Positions 12,857 to 19,939 of a stretch of DNA of 20,428 bases are shown here, in pieces; the stretch's first letter is position 1, and each line of letters starts with the position of its first letter. The notes beneath the pieces are model-generated. The model made no database searches. It was given only the letters and a program-made list of their open reading frames with translations, and was not told where the DNA came from. This stretch comes from a virus. Made by a program: the position numbers and the translations under genes. The DNA is taken from IMG/VR virus record IMGVR_UViG_3300031772_000360, positions 1 through 20,428 of that record. The stretch is one strand, 5' to 3'.

Positions 12857-14649
12857 TGGCTGACGCGGAACGCGAACTCGGCATCATCGTCCGGGCCCAG
12901 GACTTCGCGTCGAAGACGATCGCCGGTATCAGCGAGAAGGTCGGCGGGCTCGAGGGCTTCGCCGGCAAGGCGAAGACGGGCCTGCTCATCGGTGCCGGCG
13001 TAGCTACGGCCGGCGTCGCGGCGGCCGGTGGCATCATCGGGAAGGGCGTCAAGGACGGCATCCAACTCCTGACGGAGCTCGAGAACGCGAACGCCGGCAC
13101 CGCATCCGCACTGTCCGCATCCGGCCTGGCCGCCAAGATCAGCGCCGCCCAGGTTCGTGAGTGGTCGAACGAGATCGAGGCCGGCACGGGCGCGGCGGTC
13201 GACGACAAGGCCATCCAGGCAGCGGCGAACACGCTCATCCGCTTCGGTGAAGTGGGAGCCGACAGCCTCAAGACGGCCATGCAGGTTTCGACCGATCTGG
13301 GCGTCTCGATGGGCAGCACGGAGTCGGCGGCGCTCGCGCTGACGAAGGCGATGGCTGACCCGCTGAACGTGAAGACGATCGGGCGCACCATCAAGCTCAC
13401 GAAGGCCGAGCAGGACCATCTCAAGTCGCTAGGCGACCTGACCGATGAGGAGAAAGCGCGCTACACCGCGCTGAAGAAGACGGACAAGGTCGCGGCTGAC
13501 ACCTACGCGGCCGAGATCCGGGCCACACGAGTCGAGCGCACGCGGGTCGCGCTCCTCGCCATGCTCGCCGAGAAGACGAAGGGCGCGGCGGAAGCTACGC
13601 AAGGGCCATACCAGCGGGCGCTCTCGACGCTGTCCGACACGATGGACGACGCGAAGATGGCACTAGCCAAGGGCTTTCTGCCAGTGCTCACTCGAGTCGC
13701 CGAGAAGATCAAGACGTTCATCGGCAAGCCCGAGAACATGGACCGGATCGGCGCGCTGGGCGACAAGCTCGCGGGAGCCTTCGACCGGCTGATGGGCATG
13801 GCCGAGAAAGTCCCCTGGCAGATGATCGCCGACACGCTGACCGTAGCGGCAGGAGCGGCCGGTAGCCTGGTGGACGCATTCCTTCGGATGCCGGACTGGG
13901 TCAAGGCCGCGGTGATCTCGGGCTGGGGACTGAACAAGGTGACGGGCGGGGCGCTCGCCGGCCTACTCTCCGGCGTGGCGAAGGGTGTCGGGGAGTTCGT
14001 CATCGGCCAGCTCAAGGGCGCTATCGGCATCCAAGCCGCACTCGTGAACGTTACCGGCCCAGTGGCAGGCATCCCCGGCGGCGCCGGCGTACCGGGAGCC
14101 GTGGCGGGTCCAGCTTCTCGGATCGGAAGCATCGCCGCCACGGTGGCCAAGGTCGCCGTCGTGGGCATGGCGGCCGGGGTCGTCGTGGCGCTCGCCAATG
14201 CTCTCGCGGACCAGTCAGGCCAGATCCGCGAGCAGGGCAAGGGCGTCGTCGAGAAGGCGAAGACGTTCGGCAACACGGGCAGCGAAACCGCGATCGTCGC
14301 GGCGATCAACAACATCGACGAGCAGGTCAAGAACCCGCTCAACGCGATGGCCCTCATCATCACCAACCCGCTCAATGGCGGGCTAGATGCGCTGCGCGAG
14401 ACGCGCACGAGCCTCGTGGCAAGCCTGAACACCCTGCGGACGGCCACCGCATCCGGTGACGAACGGGTCGGGGCACGCATCACTTCGCTCAACGCCGCCA
14501 TCCGGGCCATCAAGATCGCGCCGGTGATCAACGTCCCGGTTTACGTCACCTCGACCGTGAGCGTCCGCAACCAGACCGTCGCGATGGCCGTCCGCGCGAG
14601 ATACGTCAAGGCCCGAGGGTCGTCCGGCGACGTACGGGACATCCTCTGA
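12856..14649 (+). CDS. Tape measure protein
   Basis: This 597-residue protein starts at ATG 12856 (GGAGG at 12844-12848, 7 nt spacing). A GTG at 12853 would add one Met at only 4 nt spacing. The N-terminus (ERELGIIVRAQDFASKTIAG) matches the strand plus helix usual for tape measure proteins. There are hydrophobic stretches at about 42-61 and about 425-447. A long helical, Lys/Ala-rich middle contains AMADPLNVKTIGRTIKLTKA, typical of siphovirus tape measures. At roughly 0.15 nm per residue (a general rule for this class), the tail would be near 90 nm. It sits inside the tube and is ejected before DNA. No lytic transglycosylase or peptidase domain is recognisable. It shares a TGATG overlap with the next gene. 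Confidence 0.9.
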   Translation: MADAERELGIIVRAQDFASKTIAGISEKVGGLEGFAGKAKTGLLIGAGVATAGVAAAGGIIGKGVKDGIQLLTELENANAGTASALSASGLAAKISAAQVREWSNEIEAGTGAAVDDKAIQAAANTLIRFGEVGADSLKTAMQVSTDLGVSMGSTESAALALTKAMADPLNVKTIGRTIKLTKAEQDHLKSLGDLTDEEKARYTALKKTDKVAADTYAAEIRATRVERTRVALLAMLAEKTKGAAEATQGPYQRALSTLSDTMDDAKMALAKGFLPVLTRVAEKIKTFIGKPENMDRIGALGDKLAGAFDRLMGMAEKVPWQMIADTLTVAAGAAGSLVDAFLRMPDWVKAAVISGWGLNKVTGGALAGLLSGVAKGVGEFVIGQLKGAIGIQAALVNVTGPVAGIPGGAGVPGAVAGPASRIGSIAATVAKVAVVGMAAGVVVALANALADQSGQIREQGKGVVEKAKTFGNTGSETAIVAAINNIDEQVKNPLNAMALIITNPLNGGLDALRETRTSLVASLNTLRTATASGDERVGARITSLNAAIRAIKIAPVINVPVYVTSTVSVRNQTVAMAVRARYVKARGSSGDVRDIL

Positions 14650-16514
14650 TGGCTCTCATCTACAAGTACAACGGCGGGGCGATCACGCATAAGGTCGCGC
14701 CGAGCGGGATCAGCCTCACGCACCGCGCCGACATGGGCGAGGCATCGTTCGGCGGCATCCCGATTGAGGACCCGGCCGGGACGCTGGCGCTCGTCGGCCA
14801 CAAGCCGTTCACCGTCGAAGAGGACGACTGCTCGCAGCCGCGGCTCTTCACCGGCTGGACGACCGAGCGTGGCATCGGGCGCGACCTCGACCGGGGGATG
14901 TTCGTCGGGCCGAACCCGCGACTGCACGACACGACGATCGTGGACATGCAGGCTGCCTTCGGCTTCCGCCAGATCACGGGCGAGGACGGCAGCCGGCCCG
15001 AGGAGACGTGGCAGGCGCGCTGCACCTGGATCCTCCAGTCCGACTACCTCGACGACGCGATCTCGCACTCCGAGGACTTCATCGTCACGAACACCGTGAT
15101 GATGGACGCGGCCGACTACCGAAGTAGCGCGCCGTCGGCGGTCATGGACGACTTGTCGGATCGCTCGGGCAACGCTTACACGTACTCCCTGTTCTGGGAC
15201 CCTGCGGCTACGGCGATCACGCTGTTCTTTGACAACGACTCGGAGAGCATCGGCCTATCCACGCTCTCGATCTCCAACGTCTGGACCGACGTGGACAACG
15301 CGACATGCTTCGCTCCGGACAGCGTGGCGAAGCTCGCCCGCGAGCCCGACCAGACGTACAGCGAGGTCGTCGTCGTCTACAACGACGGGACGCAGAAGCT
15401 CTTCCGCAAGCGGCCCGCGACGGAGACGGCGTTCATCCGGCGGGGCACGCAGATCGAGCGGCCATATACCAAAAGCCTCGCCACCGCGACGAGCCAGGCC
15501 GACAAGTGGCTCACGAAACACTCGGTCGAGGTGGACCGGATCACCTGCTCAATCCAGGTGCCCGCGGCATCCGCCGGGCTGGTGCAGGCTGGCCAGTCGA
15601 TCGCCGTCCGGTTCACCCATCTCCCGGGCTACGAGACGGGCACCACGATGCGGGTCGTCTCGTGTTCGCCGAAGCCGACGGATGACACGGGCTACTGGTA
15701 CGACATCGCGCTGGAGCTTGTCTCAGCAACGCCCGCGCCTGTTCCCGTGGCGCTCGTGGCCGAACTCATGTACAGCGACAAGGCTTGCGACCCCGACCAA
15801 TACGTCTTCCCGCGGACCCTGCAATGGCAGAACACGGGAGACAATCCCAAGCCTGGCTGGCATGGCAATCCCCTCCAGGGCGCACTCGCATATGTGGACT
15901 GCGCCTCCGTTCCGGGGGAGTACAGCGGGATCGAGGTCACCGCCGACGCAATCGTGGACGTAGTCCACAACGGCCAGTTCACGGGGGTCGATCGCGGGGT
16001 TCACCACACGGTCGATGTCGAGATCCGCCAGAACGGGACGCCCATCGCCTCGTACCAATGGGTAGGCGAATGGGACAGCGGGCTGCATGGCTTCGTCCGC
16101 AACTGCAGTCTCACCGCCACCGACATCGCGGCGACGGCCGGAGACATCTTCACGGTCTATGTAAGCAAGACCCAGCCCTTGCCGTTTGGCTACCGGCCAA
16201 ACCCTGCCGCGGATCAGACGCGCAGCCAGTTGATCGTCTCCGGTTTCTCATCGAGCGACGTGACCCTGCCGCTGCCACCGACATCCGGCACGGAGGTGAC
16301 TGGGGAGACGCCGTTCCCATCACCGGACGGGACCGCCGTTGACTACGTCACCGCCGAGCCTTATCGGGCAGGCTCACTCCAGGTCACCATCGATGGGATC
16401 GTCATCCCCGCATCGGAGGTCACGGAGACAGATCCGGGACAGGGGCAGTTCGCCCTCTCGTGGGCGCCCGACGCGGACGAACTGATCACCGTCAGGTATC
16501 TCACGGGCCCGTGA
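14649..16514 (+). CDS. Tail tip protein, probable hub or distal tail component
   Basis: This 621-residue protein overlaps the tape measure stop by one base, the usual place of distal tail or tail hub genes. The N-terminal half (1-370) has motifs seen in phage tail hub proteins: SGISLTHRADMGEASFGGIPIEDP, RLFTGWTTERGIGRDLDRG, SYSEVVVVYNDGT-like segment near 240, and an LATATSQADKWLTKHSVEVDRITCSIQVP block (about 278-305). The C-terminal half (about 390-621) looks like added beta-sandwich domains (VDVEIRQNGTPIASYQWVGE; VTAEPYRAGSLQVTIDGIVI) that could contact the host or carry fibres. Which of the Dit or Tal roles it fills is uncertain. No clear Shine-Dalgarno is present, so translational coupling is likely. 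Confidence 0.65.
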   Translation: MALIYKYNGGAITHKVAPSGISLTHRADMGEASFGGIPIEDPAGTLALVGHKPFTVEEDDCSQPRLFTGWTTERGIGRDLDRGMFVGPNPRLHDTTIVDMQAAFGFRQITGEDGSRPEETWQARCTWILQSDYLDDAISHSEDFIVTNTVMMDAADYRSSAPSAVMDDLSDRSGNAYTYSLFWDPAATAITLFFDNDSESIGLSTLSISNVWTDVDNATCFAPDSVAKLAREPDQTYSEVVVVYNDGTQKLFRKRPATETAFIRRGTQIERPYTKSLATATSQADKWLTKHSVEVDRITCSIQVPAASAGLVQAGQSIAVRFTHLPGYETGTTMRVVSCSPKPTDDTGYWYDIALELVSATPAPVPVALVAELMYSDKACDPDQYVFPRTLQWQNTGDNPKPGWHGNPLQGALAYVDCASVPGEYSGIEVTADAIVDVVHNGQFTGVDRGVHHTVDVEIRQNGTPIASYQWVGEWDSGLHGFVRNCSLTATDIAATAGDIFTVYVSKTQPLPFGYRPNPAADQTRSQLIVSGFSSSDVTLPLPPTSGTEVTGETPFPSPDGTAVDYVTAEPYRAGSLQVTIDGIVIPASEVTETDPGQGQFALSWAPDADELITVRYLTGP

Positions 16515-16517
16515 CCG

Positions 16518-17270
16518 ATGCCGAGCCCGCCTGATCTCGTCGCGCACAAGCCGCATTTCCACCGCAACGAGGCGTGGAAGCAGCCTGTCCGCTGCGCCAC
16601 CGCGGCAGCGGGGACGCTCGCGAGTTCGTTTGAGGACGGGGACATCGCCGGTGGCGTCACCCTCGCCACCGGCGACCGTATCCTCGTCAAGGACCAGGCG
16701 GCGGCGGAAGAGAACGGCATCTATGTCGTCGCGGCCAGCGGAGCCCCGGCGCGAGCCTACGACATGGACGTGGACGCCGAGGTCGTGGGAGCAATGGTCC
16801 CGGTCGTCGACGGGACGCACGCTGGGACCGTCTGGCGCTGCACAAACACGGCGACGCCTACGCTTGGCGTCACGGATCTCGTGTGGGCCGCATGGCCGTC
16901 TGCCGCAGGCGGCACGGCCGCGATCGAATACGTTGTCGATGGTGCGGGCGCCGAGTTGACCGCCGGGCTCAAGGGCTTCCTGGAGATCCCCTTCGACTGC
17001 ACGATCACCGCGGGGCGTCTCCTGGCCGATACGGCTGGAGGGGCGATCGTGGACGTGTGGAACGACACCTACTCGGCGTTTCCGCCGACGAACGCCGACT
17101 CAATCACGGCGGCGGCCCCGCTCACGATGGCGGCTGCTGCCAAGTCGGAGGACGTGACGCTCACCGGCTGGACGACGGGCATCGATGCGGGGGACATCCT
17201 CGCGTTCAACATCGACTCAGTATCCACGGTGACCAGGCTCACCATCTCCCTGACTGTTGAGAGGGTGTAA
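16518..17270 (+). CDS. Tail fibre-type protein
   Basis: This 250-residue protein has two modules. Residues 24-85 contain VRCATAAAGTLAS, GGVTLATGDRILVKDQAAAEENGIYVVAASG and ARAYDMD, a module common in phage fibre and baseplate proteins (a GDR-LVKDQ...NGIYVV signature). Residues 136-250 contain YVVDGAGAELTAGLKGFLEI, IVDVWNDTYSAFPPTNADSI and WTTGIDAGDILAFNI, a second beta module seen at the C-termini of phage tail proteins. It should be part of the tail tip or fibre that reaches the host surface. The stop overlaps the next start (TAATG). The start is three bases after the hub stop. Confidence 0.8.
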   Translation: MPSPPDLVAHKPHFHRNEAWKQPVRCATAAAGTLASSFEDGDIAGGVTLATGDRILVKDQAAAEENGIYVVAASGAPARAYDMDVDAEVVGAMVPVVDGTHAGTVWRCTNTATPTLGVTDLVWAAWPSAAGGTAAIEYVVDGAGAELTAGLKGFLEIPFDCTITAGRLLADTAGGAIVDVWNDTYSAFPPTNADSITAAAPLTMAAAAKSEDVTLTGWTTGIDAGDILAFNIDSVSTVTRLTISLTVERV

Positions 17271-18922
17271 TGGGAACGATCGTCTTCATCGATGGCTTTG
17301 ACGACTATGCAGCCGTGGACAGCACTCTTCATGGCTGGACGAACGACGCCTTCTTCGCGATGGTCGCCGGTCGGGTCACGGGTAATGCTCTCTATCTCCC
17401 CGGCGCGACGGGGCAGTCGGACATCCGACGCGCGGTTGCCGCAGACGCGGAATACACGGCGAGTTGCGCAATGGCCCTCGACGACGCCGGGGTCGGCGCT
17501 GGCGTCCCCGTCAGATGGCGCGAGGGGGCGACGATCCACGGTTCGGTCGTTTACAACGGGGACGGGACATTCAGCGTGACGAACGGGGCGGGGACCGTCC
17601 TGGAGACATCCGGCAACTGCGGCATCGGCACGGGGGTGTGGTTCACGCTGGAGTTCAATTACAAGGTAGACGACGGGAACGGCCACTATGAGCTTCGGAT
17701 CAATAAGTCCGTCGTGATCGGACCGACCGCTGGTATCGACACGAGGAACGGCGGAACGGGCGTCATCACCGTGTTCAACATGGCACCCGTAGGAGCCAAT
17801 AAGGGGCTCATCGTCGATGACCTGATCCTCACGAAAGGCGGGGGCTTCCAAGGCGACCTGCGGATCGTGACCCAAATGCCCGATGGAGACGGGGCCAATA
17901 CGGACTGGACAGCCGTCCCATACGGGACGCCGGTATACGTCGCCCAAACGGCGGCCAGTTCTCCTTCTGCTGGGACGGTTGCATGGCCCGGCCACGTCGC
18001 GAACGACGTGGCACTGTTACTCGTGGAGGCGGCGGGCGGCGAGGCGATCACGCTCTCCATCCCCAGCGGCTTCGTGGAAGTGACGAATTCACCACAGGCG
18101 ACGGGAGCCGGAACGGCGGGCGTCCGATTACATGCCTACTGGTGCCGGGCCACGCACCCGGCGATGCCCACCGTCACGGTCGCCGACCCCGGCGACCACT
18201 GGTCTGCGGCCATGCTCACCTTCCGCGGTTGCGCCAAGACCGGCAGCCCCATCGACGTGACGGCCGGGGGCGTCAAGACCCCCGCCACCACGTCCTTCTC
18301 ATCGCCTAGTGTGACGACGACCATGGATGGGGCTCTCATCGTGGCGAGCATCGCCCGAGACGATGACATCGCAACCGCCGAGTTCAGCGCGTGGACGAAT
18401 GCCGGGCTTGCGAGCATCGCGGAAGTGTTCGATCTCGGGACGACCCTCGGCAACGGTGGCGGCATCGGCGTGGGCGTCGGCATCAAAACGGCAGCCGGGG
18501 CGACGGGGGCAACCACGGGGACCGTCGTTTCGAGCATCAACGCCTCGATCACCATCGCGCTGGCGCCGGTTCCGGCGGGCGACTTCGGGCAGGTGAACGA
18601 CATCACGGAGGATGGCGACCTGAGTTACCTGACCAGCGCGACGGCGACCGACCGCGACACCTTCACCTTCCCCGATGTAGGCGTGGTCGGCACCGTCAAG
18701 GCCGTGGCCATCAATCACGTCAGCCGCAAGGATGACGCCGGGACGCGCAAAATCGCGACTTCCGTCCGTGCGGGAGGGACCGACTACGATGGCACCGGGG
18801 TCGAGGTGTCTACCTCGTGGGCGGCGTACCAGGAGATCCGCGAGGTAGACCCCTCCACGACCGATCCGTGGGATGTGACGGACATCGACGCCGCGGAGTT
18901 CGGCATCTACCTGGACACCTAA
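17270..18922 (+). CDS. Tail fibre / receptor-binding-type protein with LamG-like domain and inserted domain
   Basis: This protein has 550 residues. Residues 1-195 read as a concanavalin/LamG-like jelly roll (IDGFDDYAAVDSTLHGW, WFTLEFNYKVDDGNGHYELRI, LIVDDLILTKG). Residues 196-217 (GDLRIVTQMPDGDGANTDWT) and 438-550 (VNDITEDGDLSYL, DRDTFTFPDVG, RKDDAGTRKIATSVRAGGT, AAEFGIYL) look like two halves of one familiar phage tail module, usually contiguous. Between them, about 218-435, lies another beta domain (AWPGHVANDVALLLVEAAGG, MLTFRGCAKTGSPIDVTAGG, MDGALIVASIARDDD) similar in layout to the N-terminal domain of the repeat protein at 1970-3745. The role as receptor-binding or fibre protein is inferred from position and domains. 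Confidence 0.75.
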   Translation: MGTIVFIDGFDDYAAVDSTLHGWTNDAFFAMVAGRVTGNALYLPGATGQSDIRRAVAADAEYTASCAMALDDAGVGAGVPVRWREGATIHGSVVYNGDGTFSVTNGAGTVLETSGNCGIGTGVWFTLEFNYKVDDGNGHYELRINKSVVIGPTAGIDTRNGGTGVITVFNMAPVGANKGLIVDDLILTKGGGFQGDLRIVTQMPDGDGANTDWTAVPYGTPVYVAQTAASSPSAGTVAWPGHVANDVALLLVEAAGGEAITLSIPSGFVEVTNSPQATGAGTAGVRLHAYWCRATHPAMPTVTVADPGDHWSAAMLTFRGCAKTGSPIDVTAGGVKTPATTSFSSPSVTTTMDGALIVASIARDDDIATAEFSAWTNAGLASIAEVFDLGTTLGNGGGIGVGVGIKTAAGATGATTGTVVSSINASITIALAPVPAGDFGQVNDITEDGDLSYLTSATATDRDTFTFPDVGVVGTVKAVAINHVSRKDDAGTRKIATSVRAGGTDYDGTGVEVSTSWAAYQEIREVDPSTTDPWDVTDIDAAEFGIYLDT

Positions 18923-18925
18923 CCG

Positions 18926-19243
18926 ATGGCCGGCCGCGTCACACAGGTCCCGCGCCTAGTCCCGATCGAGCCGGACCCGAATGCCCGCGTCACGCACGTC
19001 GGGCGCCGAGTGGCAACGGAGCCGGACCCGAATGCCCGCGTCACGCAAGTTTCGCGGTTCGTTCTGATCCCGACCGACGAGGGCTCTGCGGTTGCGCTCA
19101 CCACGCAAGTCTCCCGGCTGGTGGCAGTCCCCGCCGACGAGGACGCGGCTCAGGCACTCACGACGCAGGTGACGCGCCTGGTGGCGTTCGCCGCTCCGGT
19201 CGTGGCGGGCGGCGAGCGATCGTTCGGCTACATCATCGGCTGA
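18926..19243 (+). CDS. Small tandem-repeat protein at the end of the tail module
   Basis: This 105-residue protein is built of five imperfect repeats of 17-21 residues with core (R/T)-V/T-T-Q-V-x-R-L-V, for example RVTQVPRLVPIEPDPNA, TTQVSRLVAVPADEDAAQAL and TTQVTRLVAFAAP, followed by a short SFGYIIG tail. Similar R-V-T-Q-V repeat proteins are found close to fibre genes in high-GC phages, to my recollection; no function is proven. The strongly alternating polar and hydrophobic pattern suggests stacked beta strands, so a short fibre or trimeric spike is possible. It follows the fibre gene by 3 nt and is the last gene before a non-coding gap with a promoter. Confidence 0.7.
   Translation: MAGRVTQVPRLVPIEPDPNARVTHVGRRVATEPDPNARVTQVSRFVLIPTDEGSAVALTTQVSRLVAVPADEDAAQALTTQVTRLVAFAAPVVAGGERSFGYIIG
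18968..19047 (+). repeat. Exact 29-bp direct repeat in the small repeat gene
   Basis: Bases 18968-18996 and 19019-19047 are identical and 51 bases (17 codons) apart. They encode the EPDPNARVT part of two adjacent protein repeats. Identity at silent sites shows a recent duplication or gene conversion between units. Confidence 0.85.
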
Positions 19244-19257
19244 CAGCCAACCTGTCA
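19241..19257 (+). terminator. Small inverted repeat at the end of the tail module
   Basis: TGACAG, a CCAAC loop and CTGTCA form a perfect 6-bp inverted repeat that begins at the stop codon of the repeat gene. Flanking GGC and GCC could extend the stem with a bulge. There is no U-tract, so it may be a weak terminator, a transcript end or an operator-like site. The downstream promoter makes a transcription boundary here plausible. Confidence 0.3.
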
Positions 19258-19296
19258 CAGCCATCGCGCACCCGCCCCCGGTCGTCAGCCTAGGGG

Positions 19297-19326
19297 TTGA
19301 CATCCGTTGGTAACGGGTGCTAACGT
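19297..19326 (+). promoter_or_regulatory. Sigma70-type promoter for the regulator gene
   Basis: TTGACA (19297-19302, perfect -35) is followed after 18 nt by TAACGT (19321-19326), a fair -10 for a high-GC host. The 11-bp inverted repeat CGTTGGTAACG (19305-19315) lies in the spacer and would be well placed as a repressor operator. TAAC occurs again at 19321. The predicted transcription start falls at or next to the ATG at 19334. Confidence 0.6.
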
Positions 19327-19333
19327 CTCGGGC

Positions 19334-19519
19334 ATGACCGGACCAGAGCTTCGCAAGGACCGAGAGGCGGTCGGCGTCAGCCAGGAGGCTCTCGCCACGG
19401 TTCTCGGCGTCACTCGCCCCTACATCTCCCAGATCGAGAACCGGCTGCGCGTGACCGACTCGCTGCGCCGCCGGTACCTGCGCGCGCTCGCTGACGCGCA
19501 GCCGAGGAACGCCGCATGA
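19334..19519 (+). CDS. XRE-family helix-turn-helix regulator (Cro/CI-like)
   Basis: This 61-residue protein is little more than one HTH domain: GPELRKDREAVGVSQEALATVLG (helices 1-2) and VTRPYISQIENRLR (turn and recognition helix), with the SQE.LA..LGVTR..ISQIEN pattern of the XRE family. I take ATG 19334 as the start. An in-frame TTG at 19307 would place the protein start upstream of the -10 element. The gene would bind a short operator as a dimer, and an inverted repeat in its own promoter suggests self-control. The stop overlaps the next start (ATGA). It could be a Cro-like switch or a late/early regulator; no partner repressor is visible in the window. Confidence 0.85.
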   Translation: MTGPELRKDREAVGVSQEALATVLGVTRPYISQIENRLRVTDSLRRRYLRALADAQPRNAA

Positions 19520-19716
19520 CTCGCCAGCTCCTTCTCCGCCAACTGGCCCGCGCCCGCGAGATCGGGGACCGCGCCGCCACGACGATGCTGCTGGCCCGCA
19601 TCAGGGCCGAAGAGCGCCGGAACACGGCTTCCGCCCTGTCCGCCCGTCCTGGTGGCTTGGCGGGCCGCGTGGGGCTTTCCGAGCTGGAGCTTCGCTGGCT
19701 TCACGGCGACCGCTGA
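19516..19716 (+). CDS. Small basic hypothetical protein (66 aa)
   Basis: I recognise no family. The protein is Arg-, Leu- and Ala-rich, with a predicted helix-rich N-terminus (RQLLLRQLARAREIGDRAAT and MLLARIRAEERRN), a Gly/Ala linker and a short C-terminal helix (GLSELELRWLHGDR). The basic helical character would suit DNA or partner-protein binding. It is coupled to the HTH gene by an ATGA overlap, so it probably shares the promoter at 19297. Confidence 0.55.
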   Translation: MTRQLLLRQLARAREIGDRAATTMLLARIRAEERRNTASALSARPGGLAGRVGLSELELRWLHGDR

Positions 19717-19741
19717 CAGTCCCCAGGAGGGAGACGAGCAC

Positions 19742-19939
19742 ATGGCGCAGCCCACTTGCGACGCATACCACGGCGGCCTCATGCCACCGCGCGCCACCGT
19801 TGACTTCCGCCGGCGCGTCCGAGCGGGGGGCATCCCCGAGCGTGTCCGCTACCTGTGCGACCAGCACGCCCGCGGCCTTGCCGGATGGCGCGACAAGTAC
19901 CGACTGCCCAGCGCGCCGCCCCCTGAGCCGGTCCGATGA
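19742..19939 (+). CDS. Small Cys/His-containing hypothetical protein (65 aa)
   Basis: The start is ATG 19742, with AGGAGG (19725-19730) followed by GGAGA upstream. An in-frame ATG at 19652 would overlap the previous gene heavily and is rejected. Two Cys/His pairs, CDAYH near the N-terminus (C6, H10) and CDQH near residue 40, could bind one zinc ion, with a basic stretch between them (VDFRRRVRAG). I cannot name the family. The C-terminus is Pro-rich. The stop overlaps the start of the exonuclease gene (ATGA), suggesting they are made together. Confidence 0.55.
   Translation: MAQPTCDAYHGGLMPPRATVDFRRRVRAGGIPERVRYLCDQHARGLAGWRDKYRLPSAPPPEPVR

Noticed and set aside
19307-19333. TTG start that would lengthen the HTH protein by nine residues
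   Set aside because: It lies upstream of the predicted -10 box and lacks a ribosome binding site. The family domain begins right after ATG 19334.
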